Assembly: GCF_000260115.1 (NCBI RefSeq)
Contig: NZ_JH651379.1
Span: 2,397,466 to 2,461,465 of the forward strand
Origin: Galbibacter orientalis DSM 19592
Lineage (GTDB): Bacteria; Bacteroidota; Bacteroidia; Flavobacteriales; Flavobacteriaceae
Direction: 5' to 3'
DNA length: 64,000 nt
The notes below the pieces were generated by a model that worked only from the letters and a program-made list of their open reading frames with translations, made no database searches and had not been told where the DNA came from. Position 1 is the first letter of the stretch. Every line of letters starts with the position of its first letter. Both the position numbers and the translations under genes were made by a program. This document shows positions 28,622 through 38,148 of this stretch, one piece after another.

Positions 28622-28638
28622 AGTGTGCAATTTACATT
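28622..28638. promoter_or_regulatory. AraR-like operator upstream of the GH127-GH51-araBDA operon
   Basis: AGTGT-GCAATTT-ACATT in the sequence TATAAGTGT..TTTACATTTT. The same 17-bp layout and flanking TATA occur at 32328-32344 before the second arabinosidase operon, and a perfect AGTGT-N7-ACACT version precedes SusC. AraR of Bacteroidota is a known regulator of arabinose genes; assigning this motif to it is inference. Confidence 0.6.
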
Positions 28639-28657
28639 TTTAATTTTAAAAAACAAG

Positions 28658-29638
28658 TTAATCTAAATAATCCTTATCTATTTTAGGCCATAACTCCTCA
28701 TCCCATTGCAATTCTAATACCTTTAGCTTAGGTTTTCCATTATCTTGAGCATCATAAGCATGGAAAAACAAATAATCCTTTCCATCAAAATTATAGGTAC
28801 TATTATGTCCTAAACCATACCAGTTTTTATTCCCTTCTAATACTAAGGTACCTCCTCCATTTACTAATGATTTCCCATTTTGATCTAGATAAGGCCCCAT
28901 TACTTTTTTAGACCTTCCTACTACAATTTTATAGGTACTTTCTTTACCTCTACAACATAAATCCCACGATAAAAACAGGTAATAATATCCGTTTTTCTTA
29001 AAAATAAAGGGCGCTTCTAAAGCTCCATTTCCAGGATCATTATCGAGAATCTTAAAGTCTCTTTCTCGTCTTGCAAGGGTGTGCCATTCTTCGGGTTTAG
29101 CAACCGATTTTAAATCTTTGCTTAATTTTACCAATTTTAAACCTTCCCAAAAAGAACCAAAAGACAACCATGGCGTATTGTTTTCATCAAATATTAAATT
29201 TGGATCAATAGCATTCCACATATCCCGATTGGGAACCGATTGAACAACAATCCCTGCGTCTTCCCATTTATAATTGGCATCAGTAGCATCTAAGGTTGTA
29301 TTTGTTGCTACACCTATTGCAGAAGTATTTTTTCCAAAGCTTGAAACCGAATAATATAAATAGTATTTTCCATTGTGAAAAGAAATATCTGGTGCCCAAA
29401 TATGATTTTTAAAATTAGGAACAACACTATCTGTCCATGTTGGTTTTTGCTGAAATACGGCTGGCTCTTTCTTCCAATCTTTTAAATCTTTAGAACTGTA
29501 ACTTGAAATTCCATTTCCTGTACAGAAAAGATAGTATGTATCTCCTTGTTTGGCAACTACAGGATCATGAACCATAATATCTTGAGCTAAAATTCCTGCT
29601 GAAAACAGTACAATACATAATTGAAAAAATAATTTCAT
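28658..29638 (-). CDS. GH43 arabinanase / arabinofuranosidase
   Basis: A 326-residue secreted enzyme with a 19-residue signal peptide (FSAGILAQ). The five-bladed propeller family GH43 is clear: catalytic base Asp25 in MVHDPVV, pKa-modulating Asp145 in AIDPNLIF, acid Glu208 in GALEAPFIF, and the IWAPDISFHNGKYYLYYS segment. Sequence layout fits endo-1,5-alpha-L-arabinanases, which cut the arabinan backbone; an exo mode cannot be excluded. It is the last gene of the GH51-GH43-GH43 unit, 151 bases behind the previous gene. Confidence 0.88.
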   Translation of the reverse strand: MKLFFQLCIVLFSAGILAQDIMVHDPVVAKQGDTYYLFCTGNGISSYSSKDLKDWKKEPAVFQQKPTWTDSVVPNFKNHIWAPDISFHNGKYYLYYSVSSFGKNTSAIGVATNTTLDATDANYKWEDAGIVVQSVPNRDMWNAIDPNLIFDENNTPWLSFGSFWEGLKLVKLSKDLKSVAKPEEWHTLARRERDFKILDNDPGNGALEAPFIFKKNGYYYLFLSWDLCCRGKESTYKIVVGRSKKVMGPYLDQNGKSLVNGGGTLVLEGNKNWYGLGHNSTYNFDGKDYLFFHAYDAQDNGKPKLKVLELQWDEELWPKIDKDYLD

Positions 29639-29789
29639 GCGAATAAATTTAGTTTAAACATCTCATTTTAAATATTTTATATTATTTCACAAAGAATGAC
29701 TCCCTTATAAAAATCTCTGCTTTATTCATTTTATTTTATGGAAACAATTACTTTGGCTATACTTAATCCCTTTATGAAGGATTCATTAC

Positions 29790-30752
29790 TCAATCATTAT
29801 TTTGAATTCCTTCAGAAGTCATTTGGATTCTCTTAATAGTTCCATCCTCATTATAGTATAAGCGGTCTATACAAACAGAACGCCTAAAACTCCCCCCATT
29901 AGGTTCAATACTTCCATTATGATATATAAAATATGGGATTCCTTTATACTCAATTATGGCTTGATGGTTTGTGTTTGTATTTCCTGCAACTTCATTTAAA
30001 ATTCCTTTAAATTCCCATGGACCAGTAATAGATTTACTCATAGCATAGGCTGTTTTTTCAGGAAAACCATATGCATAAGACAAATAATACCAGTCTCCTT
30101 TTTTATGTATCCAAGGAGCTTCTGTAAATTTAGGAAGGTCTACCGTATGGATGGGACCATCAAATTCTATCATATTTTCTTTTAATTTGGCATAATAACA
30201 AGCTGTATTACCCCAATATAAATAGGCTTGCCCATCATCATCTATAAAAACAGACGGATCAATATCATCCCAACTTATATCTGTATGCTCGGTAGTCATA
30301 TCATTAGTTACTAAAGCCTTTCCTAAAGCATCTTTAAAAGGTCCAGTTGGAGAATCGGAAACAGCTACACCAATTGCTTTTCCGTGTATGTTTTTATGAG
30401 TTACCGTAACATACCAATAAAACTTACCATCTCTTTCAATTACCTGTGCAGCCCAAGCATCTCCTTTAGCCCATTTAAAATCGGAAGGTTTTAAAGGTAC
30501 TGGATGCTCTTTCCAGTTTACCATATCTGTAGATGAGTATACCAACCATTCATCCATTTTATAAAAATGAAAATCTTTTGGAGCCTCATCATGCCCAGCA
30601 TATAAATACACTGTGTTGTTATGTACCAATGCCGCAGGATCTGCCGTAAACTTGTCTTTAATAATTGGATTATTAAAATTTTCTTGATCTTGAGCTTCTG
30701 TTAATAATGTTCCTATAAAAAATAGAAACACACTATATAATTTTACTCTCAT
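29790..30752 (-). CDS. GH43 glycosidase (arabinofuranosidase/xylosidase type)
   Basis: A 320-residue secreted enzyme; signal peptide ends near FFIGTLLTEAQ. Catalytic Asp38 in FTADPAALV, middle Asp in DDIDPSVFIDDDG and acid Glu in KFTEAPWIHKKGDWYYLSY mark GH43. The short single-domain form resembles arabinofuranosidase members that debranch arabinan or arabinoxylan oligosaccharides. It follows the GH51 gene by two bases, so the pair is coupled. Exact linkage specificity cannot be read from sequence. Confidence 0.87.
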   Translation of the reverse strand: MRVKLYSVFLFFIGTLLTEAQDQENFNNPIIKDKFTADPAALVHNNTVYLYAGHDEAPKDFHFYKMDEWLVYSSTDMVNWKEHPVPLKPSDFKWAKGDAWAAQVIERDGKFYWYVTVTHKNIHGKAIGVAVSDSPTGPFKDALGKALVTNDMTTEHTDISWDDIDPSVFIDDDGQAYLYWGNTACYYAKLKENMIEFDGPIHTVDLPKFTEAPWIHKKGDWYYLSYAYGFPEKTAYAMSKSITGPWEFKGILNEVAGNTNTNHQAIIEYKGIPYFIYHNGSIEPNGGSFRRSVCIDRLYYNEDGTIKRIQMTSEGIQNND

Positions 30753-30754
30753 AA

Positions 30755-32311
30755 TTATTTTATTTCAAAAACGATTACTGAAAAAGCAGGAACTTCAAGT
30801 TCAAGTGTTCCTTTCTTAAATTTAAAATCCTCATACTCTTTTACTACAATTTTGTTTGGATTTTCAAATGAATTATGATCCTGAACTTTAGCAGAAGTTA
30901 AGATGTTGGCTGTTGCCTTATTTAGCTTCATTTTTTGAAAATCTAGCGTAATCTTATGTGCTTTGTTCATATCAACATTTACCAAAGAAACATGTGCTAC
31001 TCCTTCTTTATTAATAGATGCAGACGCAGATATTGCTGGAACTGAATTTCCTTCAAACTCATATTTATCAGATTTTAAATCTATTGGTAACAAGGTTGCA
31101 TCTTGGTGCACCGCATACATTTTCATTACATGATAAGTTGGTGTAAGAATCATTTTTTCATCATCAGTAAGAATAACTGCTTGTAAAACATTTACGGTTT
31201 GCGCTAAATTAGCCATCTTAACACGTTCACTATGATTGTTAAAAATATTAAGTGTTGCCCCAGCAATCATGGCATCTCTCATAGTGTTTTGTTGGTATAA
31301 AAAACCAGGATTAGTTCCTTCTTCCACATTATACCAGCCACCCCATTCATCTACTATCAAGTCTATTTTTTTATCAGGATCATATTTGTCCATTACAGCA
31401 ACATGCTTGGTTATTAAAGTCTCCATATTCAATGCACGCTCCATAGTTTTAAAATATTGCTTTTCATTGAAATTAGCTGCAGGACCTTTATCATTCCATT
31501 CTACAAAAGAATAAGAATGTAATGCCACACCTTCTATAAGATGCTTTGGAATGTCTCTCATTAAAACTTCTGTCCAATGATAATCGTCTACATTTGCTCC
31601 AGAAGCAATTCTGTAAATCCCTTTATCATTATTCCAGCTACTCATAAAAGTAGCGTATTGACGATACAGATTTGCGTAATATTCTGGAGTCATATTACCA
31701 CCACAACCCCACATTTCATTACCTACTCCCCAATAAGTTACTCCCCAAGGTTTATCTCTCCCATTTTCTTTACGAAGGTTTGCCATCGGACTCTCCCCGT
31801 CGTGATTTACATATTGGATCCAATCGGTAAACTCTTTTACGGTTCCGCTCCCAATATTAGCTGCCAAGTAAGGTTCTGCCCCCAAAGCCTCACATAAATT
31901 TAAAAAATCGTGAGTTCCAAAACTATTATCTTCGGTTACCCCACCCCACCATTGATTCACAATAGTAGGTCGGTCTTCTTTAGCTCCAATACCATCTTTC
32001 CAATGATACGTATCTGCAAAACAACCTCCTGGCCAACGTAAATTTGGTACTTTTAACTCTTTAAGTGCTTCAATAATATCTGTACGTACCCCGTTTGTAT
32101 TAGGAATATTACTGTCTTCGCCTACATAAAAACCCCCGTAAATACAACGGCCTAAATGCTCTGCAAAATGCCCATAAATATGCTTACTTATTATGGGAGC
32201 ATTTTCCTTTTCTTGTATAGTAACTGTAGTTTGTGCACAAGTGACTCCTGCTAAAAGAAGGCAAAGTATCAATACAATACCTCTTGATTTTATATTTTTT
32301 TTTGAAATCAT
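30755..32311 (-). CDS. GH51 alpha-L-arabinofuranosidase (short form)
   Basis: A 518-residue enzyme with a signal peptide (LCLLLAGVTCAQ). It lacks the inserted binding module of the other GH51 in this window. The (β/α)8 barrel carries acid/base Glu199 in GVGNEMWG and nucleophile Glu322 in IVDEWGGWY; HIYGHFAEHLGRCIYGG is the family N-terminal signature. It liberates alpha-L-arabinose from short arabino-oligosaccharides. It heads the GH51-GH43-GH43 operon, with an AraR-like site 17 bases before the ATG, and is divergent from araR. Confidence 0.94.
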   Translation of the reverse strand: MISKKNIKSRGIVLILCLLLAGVTCAQTTVTIQEKENAPIISKHIYGHFAEHLGRCIYGGFYVGEDSNIPNTNGVRTDIIEALKELKVPNLRWPGGCFADTYHWKDGIGAKEDRPTIVNQWWGGVTEDNSFGTHDFLNLCEALGAEPYLAANIGSGTVKEFTDWIQYVNHDGESPMANLRKENGRDKPWGVTYWGVGNEMWGCGGNMTPEYYANLYRQYATFMSSWNNDKGIYRIASGANVDDYHWTEVLMRDIPKHLIEGVALHSYSFVEWNDKGPAANFNEKQYFKTMERALNMETLITKHVAVMDKYDPDKKIDLIVDEWGGWYNVEEGTNPGFLYQQNTMRDAMIAGATLNIFNNHSERVKMANLAQTVNVLQAVILTDDEKMILTPTYHVMKMYAVHQDATLLPIDLKSDKYEFEGNSVPAISASASINKEGVAHVSLVNVDMNKAHKITLDFQKMKLNKATANILTSAKVQDHNSFENPNKIVVKEYEDFKFKKGTLELEVPAFSVIVFEIK

Positions 32312-32327
32312 ATAGGTTAATTTATAA

Positions 32328-32344
32328 GTGTTATTTTTACATTT
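32328..32344. promoter_or_regulatory. AraR-like operator upstream of the GH51-GH43-GH43 operon
   Basis: AGTGT-TATTTTT-ACATT, same arms, spacing and TATA flank as the site at 28622. It is placed between the start of the arabinosidase operon and the divergent araR gene, so it could control both. Confidence 0.6.
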
Positions 32345-32457
32345 CCAAATTAATTAATAATTTTTAATAAAAACAAATGATTTATTAAACAATTCGTTTT
32401 TTTAATGTTATAAAAATGAACAAACCCTAATAAAAATAAATTTTAGCAGTTACAAAA

Positions 32458-32541
32458 CTAACTGCCTCAGAGCAAGCCCAAGAAGTGTTAAGCGAAATAA
32501 CCTCAACCCAAAATTCTTCAACAAACTCTGGAAAATTAAAT
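32458..32541 (+). repeat. Decayed relic of the dispersed hairpin repeat
   Basis: AACTGCCTCAGAGCAAGCCC, then a short AT-rich stretch and ACTCTGGAAAATTAAA align with the start and the later CTCTGGGGAATTAAA part of the 122-bp element, with the middle deleted and the terminal CCCTCAATGAGGG missing. Similarity is partial, so the call is tentative. Confidence 0.4.
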
Positions 32542-32627
32542 TAGCTATGTGGTATTAAAATGTGAATTCATTGATTATTTTTAAAAAAAATGTAATTTTA
32601 CCCGTATTCTGTGAAAATCTACCCCAC

Positions 32628-33317
32628 ATGTTAAATAATTATAGTAAAGAAGATAAGGTATTACTTGCCGTAGATTGTATCATTTTTGGGTTTGACAAAG
32701 AAGAACTTAAAATTTTATTGATTAAAAGAGATTTTGAGCCTGAAAAAGGAAAGTGGTCTCTTATGGGTGGATTTTTAAAACGCAATGAAACGTTAGATGA
32801 TTCGGCAAATAGGATTTTGCATCATTTAACGGGATTCCATAATATCTACATGGAGCAATTGTATGGTTTTAGTAAAGTGGACAGAGATCCAGCTGAACGA
32901 ACCGTTTCTGTAGCCTACTATGCCCTTATCAACATTGAAGAGCATAACCAAGAATTAATTGAGCAATATTCTGCTAGGTGGTTTAGTATTTCTGAGGCTC
33001 CAAAATTAATTTTTGATCATGACCAAATGGTAAACCATGCTATTAGGCGTTTGCGCTATCGAACTTCAAACAAACCTATTGGATTTGAATTATTACCTGA
33101 GAAATTTACAATGAGACAGCTTCAAAAACTTTATGAAGCTATTTTAGATGAAGAGCTTGATAAAAGAAATTTTATCAATAAAATAAATGGTTTGGACATC
33201 CTTATAAAGTTGACAGAAAAAGATATGTCTTCCTCTAGAAAAGGTTCTTTTCTATATCAATTTGATAAAGAAAAATATGACAAAAAAGTGGAAGATGGAT
33301 TTACTTTTAAAATATAA
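32628..33317 (+). CDS. araR: AraR-type Nudix-domain transcriptional regulator of arabinose use
   Basis: A 229-residue protein: Nudix-fold domain (about 8-145) followed by a winged-helix DNA-binding domain (about 155-225, FTMRQLQKLYEAILDEELDK, FINKINGLDILIKL). The frame is open further upstream, but family members start like MLNNYSKEDKVLLAVDCIIF, so I use 32628. The Nudix box GGFLKRNETLDDSANRILHH lacks the REUXEE glutamates, as expected for a sensor rather than a hydrolase. In Bacteroidota, Nudix-type AraR represses arabinose genes and binds L-arabinose. It is divergent from the arabinosidase operon and has its own terminator. Confidence 0.85.
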   Translation: MLNNYSKEDKVLLAVDCIIFGFDKEELKILLIKRDFEPEKGKWSLMGGFLKRNETLDDSANRILHHLTGFHNIYMEQLYGFSKVDRDPAERTVSVAYYALINIEEHNQELIEQYSARWFSISEAPKLIFDHDQMVNHAIRRLRYRTSNKPIGFELLPEKFTMRQLQKLYEAILDEELDKRNFINKINGLDILIKLTEKDMSSSRKGSFLYQFDKEKYDKKVEDGFTFKI

Positions 33318-33348
33318 AAATCCCCCGAAAATAAACTCCGAGGGATTT
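33318..33348 (+). terminator. Bidirectional terminator between araR and the efflux operon
   Basis: Stem AAATCCC (33318-33324) / GGGATTT (33342-33348), extended by inner CG pairs, directly after the araR stop and flanked by A and T runs. It can serve araR and the convergent tolC-like gene. Confidence 0.65.
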
Positions 33349-33393
33349 ATAAAGAAACAAATTCAACCCACTTAAAACAAGTTTTTACACAAG

Positions 33394-34830
33394 CTATTCC
33401 ACTACAGAATCAGGAAGTAATCCTAAGGCTTTAAACAAAGACACTCGCTCTTTAAGTTCTTGCCCAAAAAGCTGAACACTTAATTGTTCGGCCTCCAAAG
33501 CTTGTCGTTCTGCATCTACAACATCTATATAATTAATAAGCCCTTTTCTATACCTTTCATTTGTTAACTCTGCCGCGTTATTTGCTGCTTTTACAAATTC
33601 TTGTTGTGCCAGCAATTGTTCATGCACCCATTTAATATTAGAAATGGAATTTTCTACTTGTCTATAAGACACTAGAACATTTTGATTGTAAGCAGCTTCT
33701 GCTTGTTTTAACTCACTTTTTCTAAGTTTAATTTCTGCACGTTTTTTTCCACCTTCAAAAATTGGTAAGGAAGCTGAAACTCCTGCTACCCATGTTCTAC
33801 TATCATTCTCAATCCAATTATTACTGTCACCCGACAAGTAACCGAAGGCGCCATTTAGATAAAATGATGGTAATAATTGTTTCCATTGATTCTTTACCAA
33901 ACTTTTAGATGATTCTAACATGAGTTTAGCAGATTTTAAATCGGGGCGTGTAGCAGTTAAAGAGTCCTTTTCCAAAAAGATCAAATCTGGTGGCATATAG
34001 CTAATTTCTGTTTTATGTATACTGAAATTACTTGCATCTACTCCAACCAATGGTGCTAAAATAAGTTCGATTTCGGTTCTAAGTTTATGAATCCTTTTTA
34101 TTTGAACTTGCACCGATGACAATTCAGTTTTAGCTCTTAAAACATCAATCTGACTTACCAAACCTGCTTCATAACGAGTTGTGGTTATTTCTAAATTATT
34201 CAACCTTGTTTTTTCTGTTTCTTTTAAAAGATCCTTTTCAGCATCAACCTGTAATAACAAGAAATAATTTTGAGCCACTTCTGTAATTACCTGTAGTAAA
34301 ATATCTTTTCTACTTTCAACAGTTGCATCGGCTGCCAAGCGGTTTGCTTTTACATTATCAATGTTCTTACCAAACACATCGAGCTCATAATTTACCGTAA
34401 GCGGAATATCAAAAGTATTAATAGTTACCCTATCTAATTGACCTCCAAAAGGGTTTGGTCTATTAGCCGAGAACTCTTGTCTAGCAACCGAAGGCTCCAA
34501 ACGCAACATTGGTAATAATGATGAAAATGCTATTCTTTTCTGCGCTATTGCCTGTTCTACTCTAGCCTGCGCTATCTTCAAGTCTTCATTATTTTGCAAT
34601 GCCAAGGCTATTAAACTATCCAATTCCTTATAACCAAAAGCTTCCCACCATTTGTCTGTTTCAATAACAGGAGCTGCTTTTTTAGATATGGTGTCCGTTC
34701 CTATATACAGCACCTCATTTGTCTGCTCTGGCACATCCCATTTCCATGTGGAGGTACTGTCTTGACTATATCCAATTGACTGATAGAATCCTATCAAAAT
34801 CAATATAGTTTTTATAAATATCTGATTCAT
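33394..34830 (-). CDS. TolC/OprM-like outer-membrane efflux protein
   Basis: About 478 residues, an outer-membrane factor of RND pumps. After the signal peptide come the paired coiled-coil repeats typical of the family (LALQNNEDLKIAQARVEQA; ARPDLKSAKLMLESSKSLVK; RYRKGLINYIDVVDAERQAL). The trimer would form a channel across the outer membrane and periplasm. I place the start at 34830 (MNQIFIKTILIL), which gives a normal signal peptide and an A-rich leader; the frame extends seven codons further to 34851, where it would overlap acrB by 11 bases. It is the last gene of the pump operon. Confidence 0.9.
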   Translation of the reverse strand: MNQIFIKTILILIGFYQSIGYSQDSTSTWKWDVPEQTNEVLYIGTDTISKKAAPVIETDKWWEAFGYKELDSLIALALQNNEDLKIAQARVEQAIAQKRIAFSSLLPMLRLEPSVARQEFSANRPNPFGGQLDRVTINTFDIPLTVNYELDVFGKNIDNVKANRLAADATVESRKDILLQVITEVAQNYFLLLQVDAEKDLLKETEKTRLNNLEITTTRYEAGLVSQIDVLRAKTELSSVQVQIKRIHKLRTEIELILAPLVGVDASNFSIHKTEISYMPPDLIFLEKDSLTATRPDLKSAKLMLESSKSLVKNQWKQLLPSFYLNGAFGYLSGDSNNWIENDSRTWVAGVSASLPIFEGGKKRAEIKLRKSELKQAEAAYNQNVLVSYRQVENSISNIKWVHEQLLAQQEFVKAANNAAELTNERYRKGLINYIDVVDAERQALEAEQLSVQLFGQELKERVSLFKALGLLPDSVVE

Positions 34831-34840
34831 TTTTATTTTT

Positions 34841-37800
34841 TTACTTAACATCTACGGTTGCTTTTTTTAAGACCATTTTTCTACAAAGCACATAAAATAC
34901 AGGAGTAAATAGTAATCCGAACAATGTTACTCCCAACATTCCACTAAAAACTGCCGTTCCTAAAGAGCGTCTCATTTCTGCTCCTGCTCCCGTTGCTGTA
35001 ACCAAAGGAATTACCCCAAGAATAAAAGCAAAGGCGGTCATTAAAATAGGTCGTAATCTTAACCTTGCAGCCTCTTTTGCCGCTTCTTGCAAACTATACC
35101 CTCTATCTTCAAGTTGCTTTGCAAATTCTACAATTAGAATAGCATTTTTACTAGCTAACCCTACTAGCACAACCAATCCAATTTGTGTTAAAATATTATT
35201 ATCCATTCCCATTATTCCTACTCCAAACATTGCCGATAGTAAACACATAGGCACAATAAGAATTACAGCCAATGGCAATACCCAACTTTCATACTGAGCA
35301 GCTAATAGTAGAAAAACAAATAAAACGGCCAATGCAAAGGCTATTCCTGCTGTATTACCTGTACTTTTTTGCTGATATGCAATTTCAGTCCATTCATAAT
35401 CAATACCATCTGGTAATATCTGCGCTGCTAGTTGTTCCATAGCATCCAAAGATTCTCCAGAACTATGCCCAGGAGTAGTGTTTCCTGTAAGTGCCAAAGA
35501 AGGATATAAATTGTACCGAGGTACACGTGCTGGGCCAGAAATATCTTTTAGATCTCCAACAGCACTCAAAGGAATCATATTTCCATATTTATTTCGAACT
35601 CTAATGTGCTCCAAATCCTCTGGAGTATATCTAAACTCTCCATCGGCTTGGGCGGTTACTCTAAATGTTTTCCCTTGTAGGTTAAAATCATTTACAAATG
35701 CAGAGCCCAAATAAACCTCTAAAGCGCTTGAAACTTCTTCAATTGGGACACCCAGCTTTTGAGCTTTTTCTTTATCGAGATCAAAAAATAATTGAGGCGA
35801 GCTGGTATTAAAAAATGTAAAAACATTTGTCATTGTCGGATCTTGATTAGCAGCTCCCATAAGCTCATAAGCCGATTTTAACAATTGCTCATTGCCTAAT
35901 CCACCTCTGTCCTGCAACATCAATTTAAATCCACCAGCATTACCAATTCCTCTTACAGGTGGAGGTGGAATAACAATAACGTAAGCATCTGTCATCTTAC
36001 TTAACGAACTAGTTAAAGACTGTTGAATCCCTTCATAGGTAACCCCTTTATCATTACGTTCTTCAAAACTTTCCAATGCAGTAAAAATTACCCCTGCATT
36101 TGATGAATTTGTAAATGTTGCCGCATCAAAACCTGTAAATGCAACCGCGTCTTTTACCCCATCAACTTTAAGTACACTGTCTATTGCTTTATTTACAACT
36201 TTGTCTGTTCTCTCTAGCGAAGAACCTGGAGGTAACTGTATTACAGTAATAAAATATCCTTGATCCTGTTCTGGAATAAACCCAGTAGGCACCTTGTAAA
36301 AAGCAAAAACAGTTAAAGCTATAAGTCCTAAATACACTAGCATCACTCCTTTTCTTATATTGATAAGTCTTGACGTTAATTGTGCGTATTTATTAGATGT
36401 CCAATCCATTAACTGATTAAACTTATCAAAGAATTTAGTTATAAAACCTTGTGCTGCAACATTAGAATGCTTAGGAGAGTCATCGTGCTTTTTCATTACT
36501 TTGGCTGCAATTGCAGGACTTAATGTAAGCGAAACAAAAACAGAAATCATGGTTGCAACAGCTATGGTTACTCCAAATTGACTGTAAAACTGACCACTAA
36601 TTCCTTTTAAAAATATGGTAGGTAAAAATACAGCAACAAGCACTAGTCCCATTGCTACCAATGCTCCCCCAACTTCATTCATTGTTTTTTGAGCAGCTTG
36701 TTTTACCCCCATTCCTTCTCTAAGGTTTCGCTCCATATTCTCAACCACCACAATGGCATCGTCTACCACAATCCCTATGGCTAGTACTAATCCAAACAGT
36801 GTTAAACTATTAAGAGAATACCCTAAAGCTTGCATTACGGCAAAAGTTCCAATAAGCGAAACAGGGATTGCAAGGATTGGTATAATAGCCGCTCTCCATG
36901 TTTGTAGGAATAATATAATTACCAATACCACTAAAATTACGGCTTCGTAAATAGTTCCCCCTACTTCGTCGATTGATTGTTGAATAAACTCCGTTGGGTT
37001 GTATGCAATACGATATTCTATCCCCTCTGGAAAATCTTTTGATGCTTCTTTCATGGTATTGATCAAAGCATCTGCTGTTTCTAACGCATTGGTTCCTGGG
37101 CGCTGAAAAACTGGTAAGGCTACAGCAGGATATTTACTTAAATACCCTTTGGTAGCATAGCTTGCCGATCCTAACTCTACACGTCCAATATCTTTAACAC
37201 GAACTAATGCCCCATCTTCTCCATTTCTAATAATGATATTTTCAAATTCTTCAATTGAATTTAATCTTCCTTGTGTTTGAATATTAATTTCAAAAGCGTT
37301 TTGGGTAGTTAAAGGTTGCTGATTTAAAGTTCCTCCCGCAATTTGAACATTTTGAGCTCTTAAAGCAGTTAACACCTCATTTGGTGTCATGTCCAAATTT
37401 GCTATTAAATCTGGATTCAACCAGATTCTCATGGAGTATTGATCGCCTCCAAACATTCTTACAGCTCCAACCCCATCAATTCTTGAAAGTTTATCTATAA
37501 TTTGAAAATTGGCATAATTTGCAAGATATGTTTGGTCATAAGTCTCTTCTGGAGATATTAAATGGATAACCAACATAAGGTCGGGAGCACTTTTTTGTGT
37601 TGTAATTCCCAATCGTCTTACGGGTTCTGGCAATCTAGGTTCTGCAATGGCCACACGATTTTGCACCAATACTTGGGCATTATCTACATCTACCCCTTGT
37701 TTGAAAGTGATTGTTAATTCCATAACACCATCATTTGTAGCTTGAGATGCCATGTATATCATTCCTTCAACTCCATTAATTTCTTGTTCCAAAGGCGTTG

Positions 37801-37990
37801 CCACCGTTTTGGAAATCGTTTCTGTGCTAGCTCCAGGATAGGTTGCCCTCACTACTACTGTTGGAGGAGCTACTTCTGGATACTGTGAAACAGGTAGCGA
37901 AAAATACGCCAATCCACCAACTATCATTAATATAATAGATATCACGATTGACAATATTGGACGCTCTATAAAAGTATGCGTGAATTTCAT
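34841..37990 (-). CDS. RND multidrug efflux permease (HAE1/AcrB type)
   Basis: A 1,049-residue inner-membrane pump of standard length with 12 helices and two large periplasmic loops. The proton-relay residues are present: Asp-Asp in IGIVVDDAIVVVENMERN (helix 4) and the Lys in VGLASKNAILIVEFAKQ (helix 10). It exports drugs or other amphiphiles using proton influx together with the adaptor and outer-membrane channel encoded on either side. The gene starts 33 bases after a rho-independent terminator hairpin, so its expression relative to the adaptor may be attenuated. Confidence 0.94.
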   Translation of the reverse strand: MKFTHTFIERPILSIVISIILMIVGGLAYFSLPVSQYPEVAPPTVVVRATYPGASTETISKTVATPLEQEINGVEGMIYMASQATNDGVMELTITFKQGVDVDNAQVLVQNRVAIAEPRLPEPVRRLGITTQKSAPDLMLVIHLISPEETYDQTYLANYANFQIIDKLSRIDGVGAVRMFGGDQYSMRIWLNPDLIANLDMTPNEVLTALRAQNVQIAGGTLNQQPLTTQNAFEINIQTQGRLNSIEEFENIIIRNGEDGALVRVKDIGRVELGSASYATKGYLSKYPAVALPVFQRPGTNALETADALINTMKEASKDFPEGIEYRIAYNPTEFIQQSIDEVGGTIYEAVILVVLVIILFLQTWRAAIIPILAIPVSLIGTFAVMQALGYSLNSLTLFGLVLAIGIVVDDAIVVVENMERNLREGMGVKQAAQKTMNEVGGALVAMGLVLVAVFLPTIFLKGISGQFYSQFGVTIAVATMISVFVSLTLSPAIAAKVMKKHDDSPKHSNVAAQGFITKFFDKFNQLMDWTSNKYAQLTSRLINIRKGVMLVYLGLIALTVFAFYKVPTGFIPEQDQGYFITVIQLPPGSSLERTDKVVNKAIDSVLKVDGVKDAVAFTGFDAATFTNSSNAGVIFTALESFEERNDKGVTYEGIQQSLTSSLSKMTDAYVIVIPPPPVRGIGNAGGFKLMLQDRGGLGNEQLLKSAYELMGAANQDPTMTNVFTFFNTSSPQLFFDLDKEKAQKLGVPIEEVSSALEVYLGSAFVNDFNLQGKTFRVTAQADGEFRYTPEDLEHIRVRNKYGNMIPLSAVGDLKDISGPARVPRYNLYPSLALTGNTTPGHSSGESLDAMEQLAAQILPDGIDYEWTEIAYQQKSTGNTAGIAFALAVLFVFLLLAAQYESWVLPLAVILIVPMCLLSAMFGVGIMGMDNNILTQIGLVVLVGLASKNAILIVEFAKQLEDRGYSLQEAAKEAARLRLRPILMTAFAFILGVIPLVTATGAGAEMRRSLGTAVFSGMLGVTLFGLLFTPVFYVLCRKMVLKKATVDVK

Positions 37991-38023
37991 TTTATTTTCT
38001 TTATATTTTTATTGGATTTTGAC

Positions 38024-38071
38024 AAAAAAAGAGCCTCCCTCAAATCAAAAAATATGATAAGAGGCTCTTTT
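38024..38071 (-). terminator. Terminator-like hairpin between adaptor and permease genes
   Basis: AAAAGAGCCTC (38027-38037) pairs perfectly with GAGGCTCTTTT (38061-38071); loop 23 bases. On the operon's strand the stem ends GAGGCTC followed by seven T, a proper intrinsic terminator, 33 bases before the permease ATG. Confidence 0.75.
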
Positions 38072-38148
38072 ACAGATGATTAAAAATTAGCTTTTTAACT
38101 AAGTCCTTTTAACCATCAAAAAAACAACTACATGAGAGTTATTGAAAT

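Noticed and set aside
32562-32627. N-terminal extension of araR
   Set aside because: Known AraR/NrtR-like proteins begin near MLNNYSKEDKVLLAVDC; the upstream 22 codons look like leader DNA.
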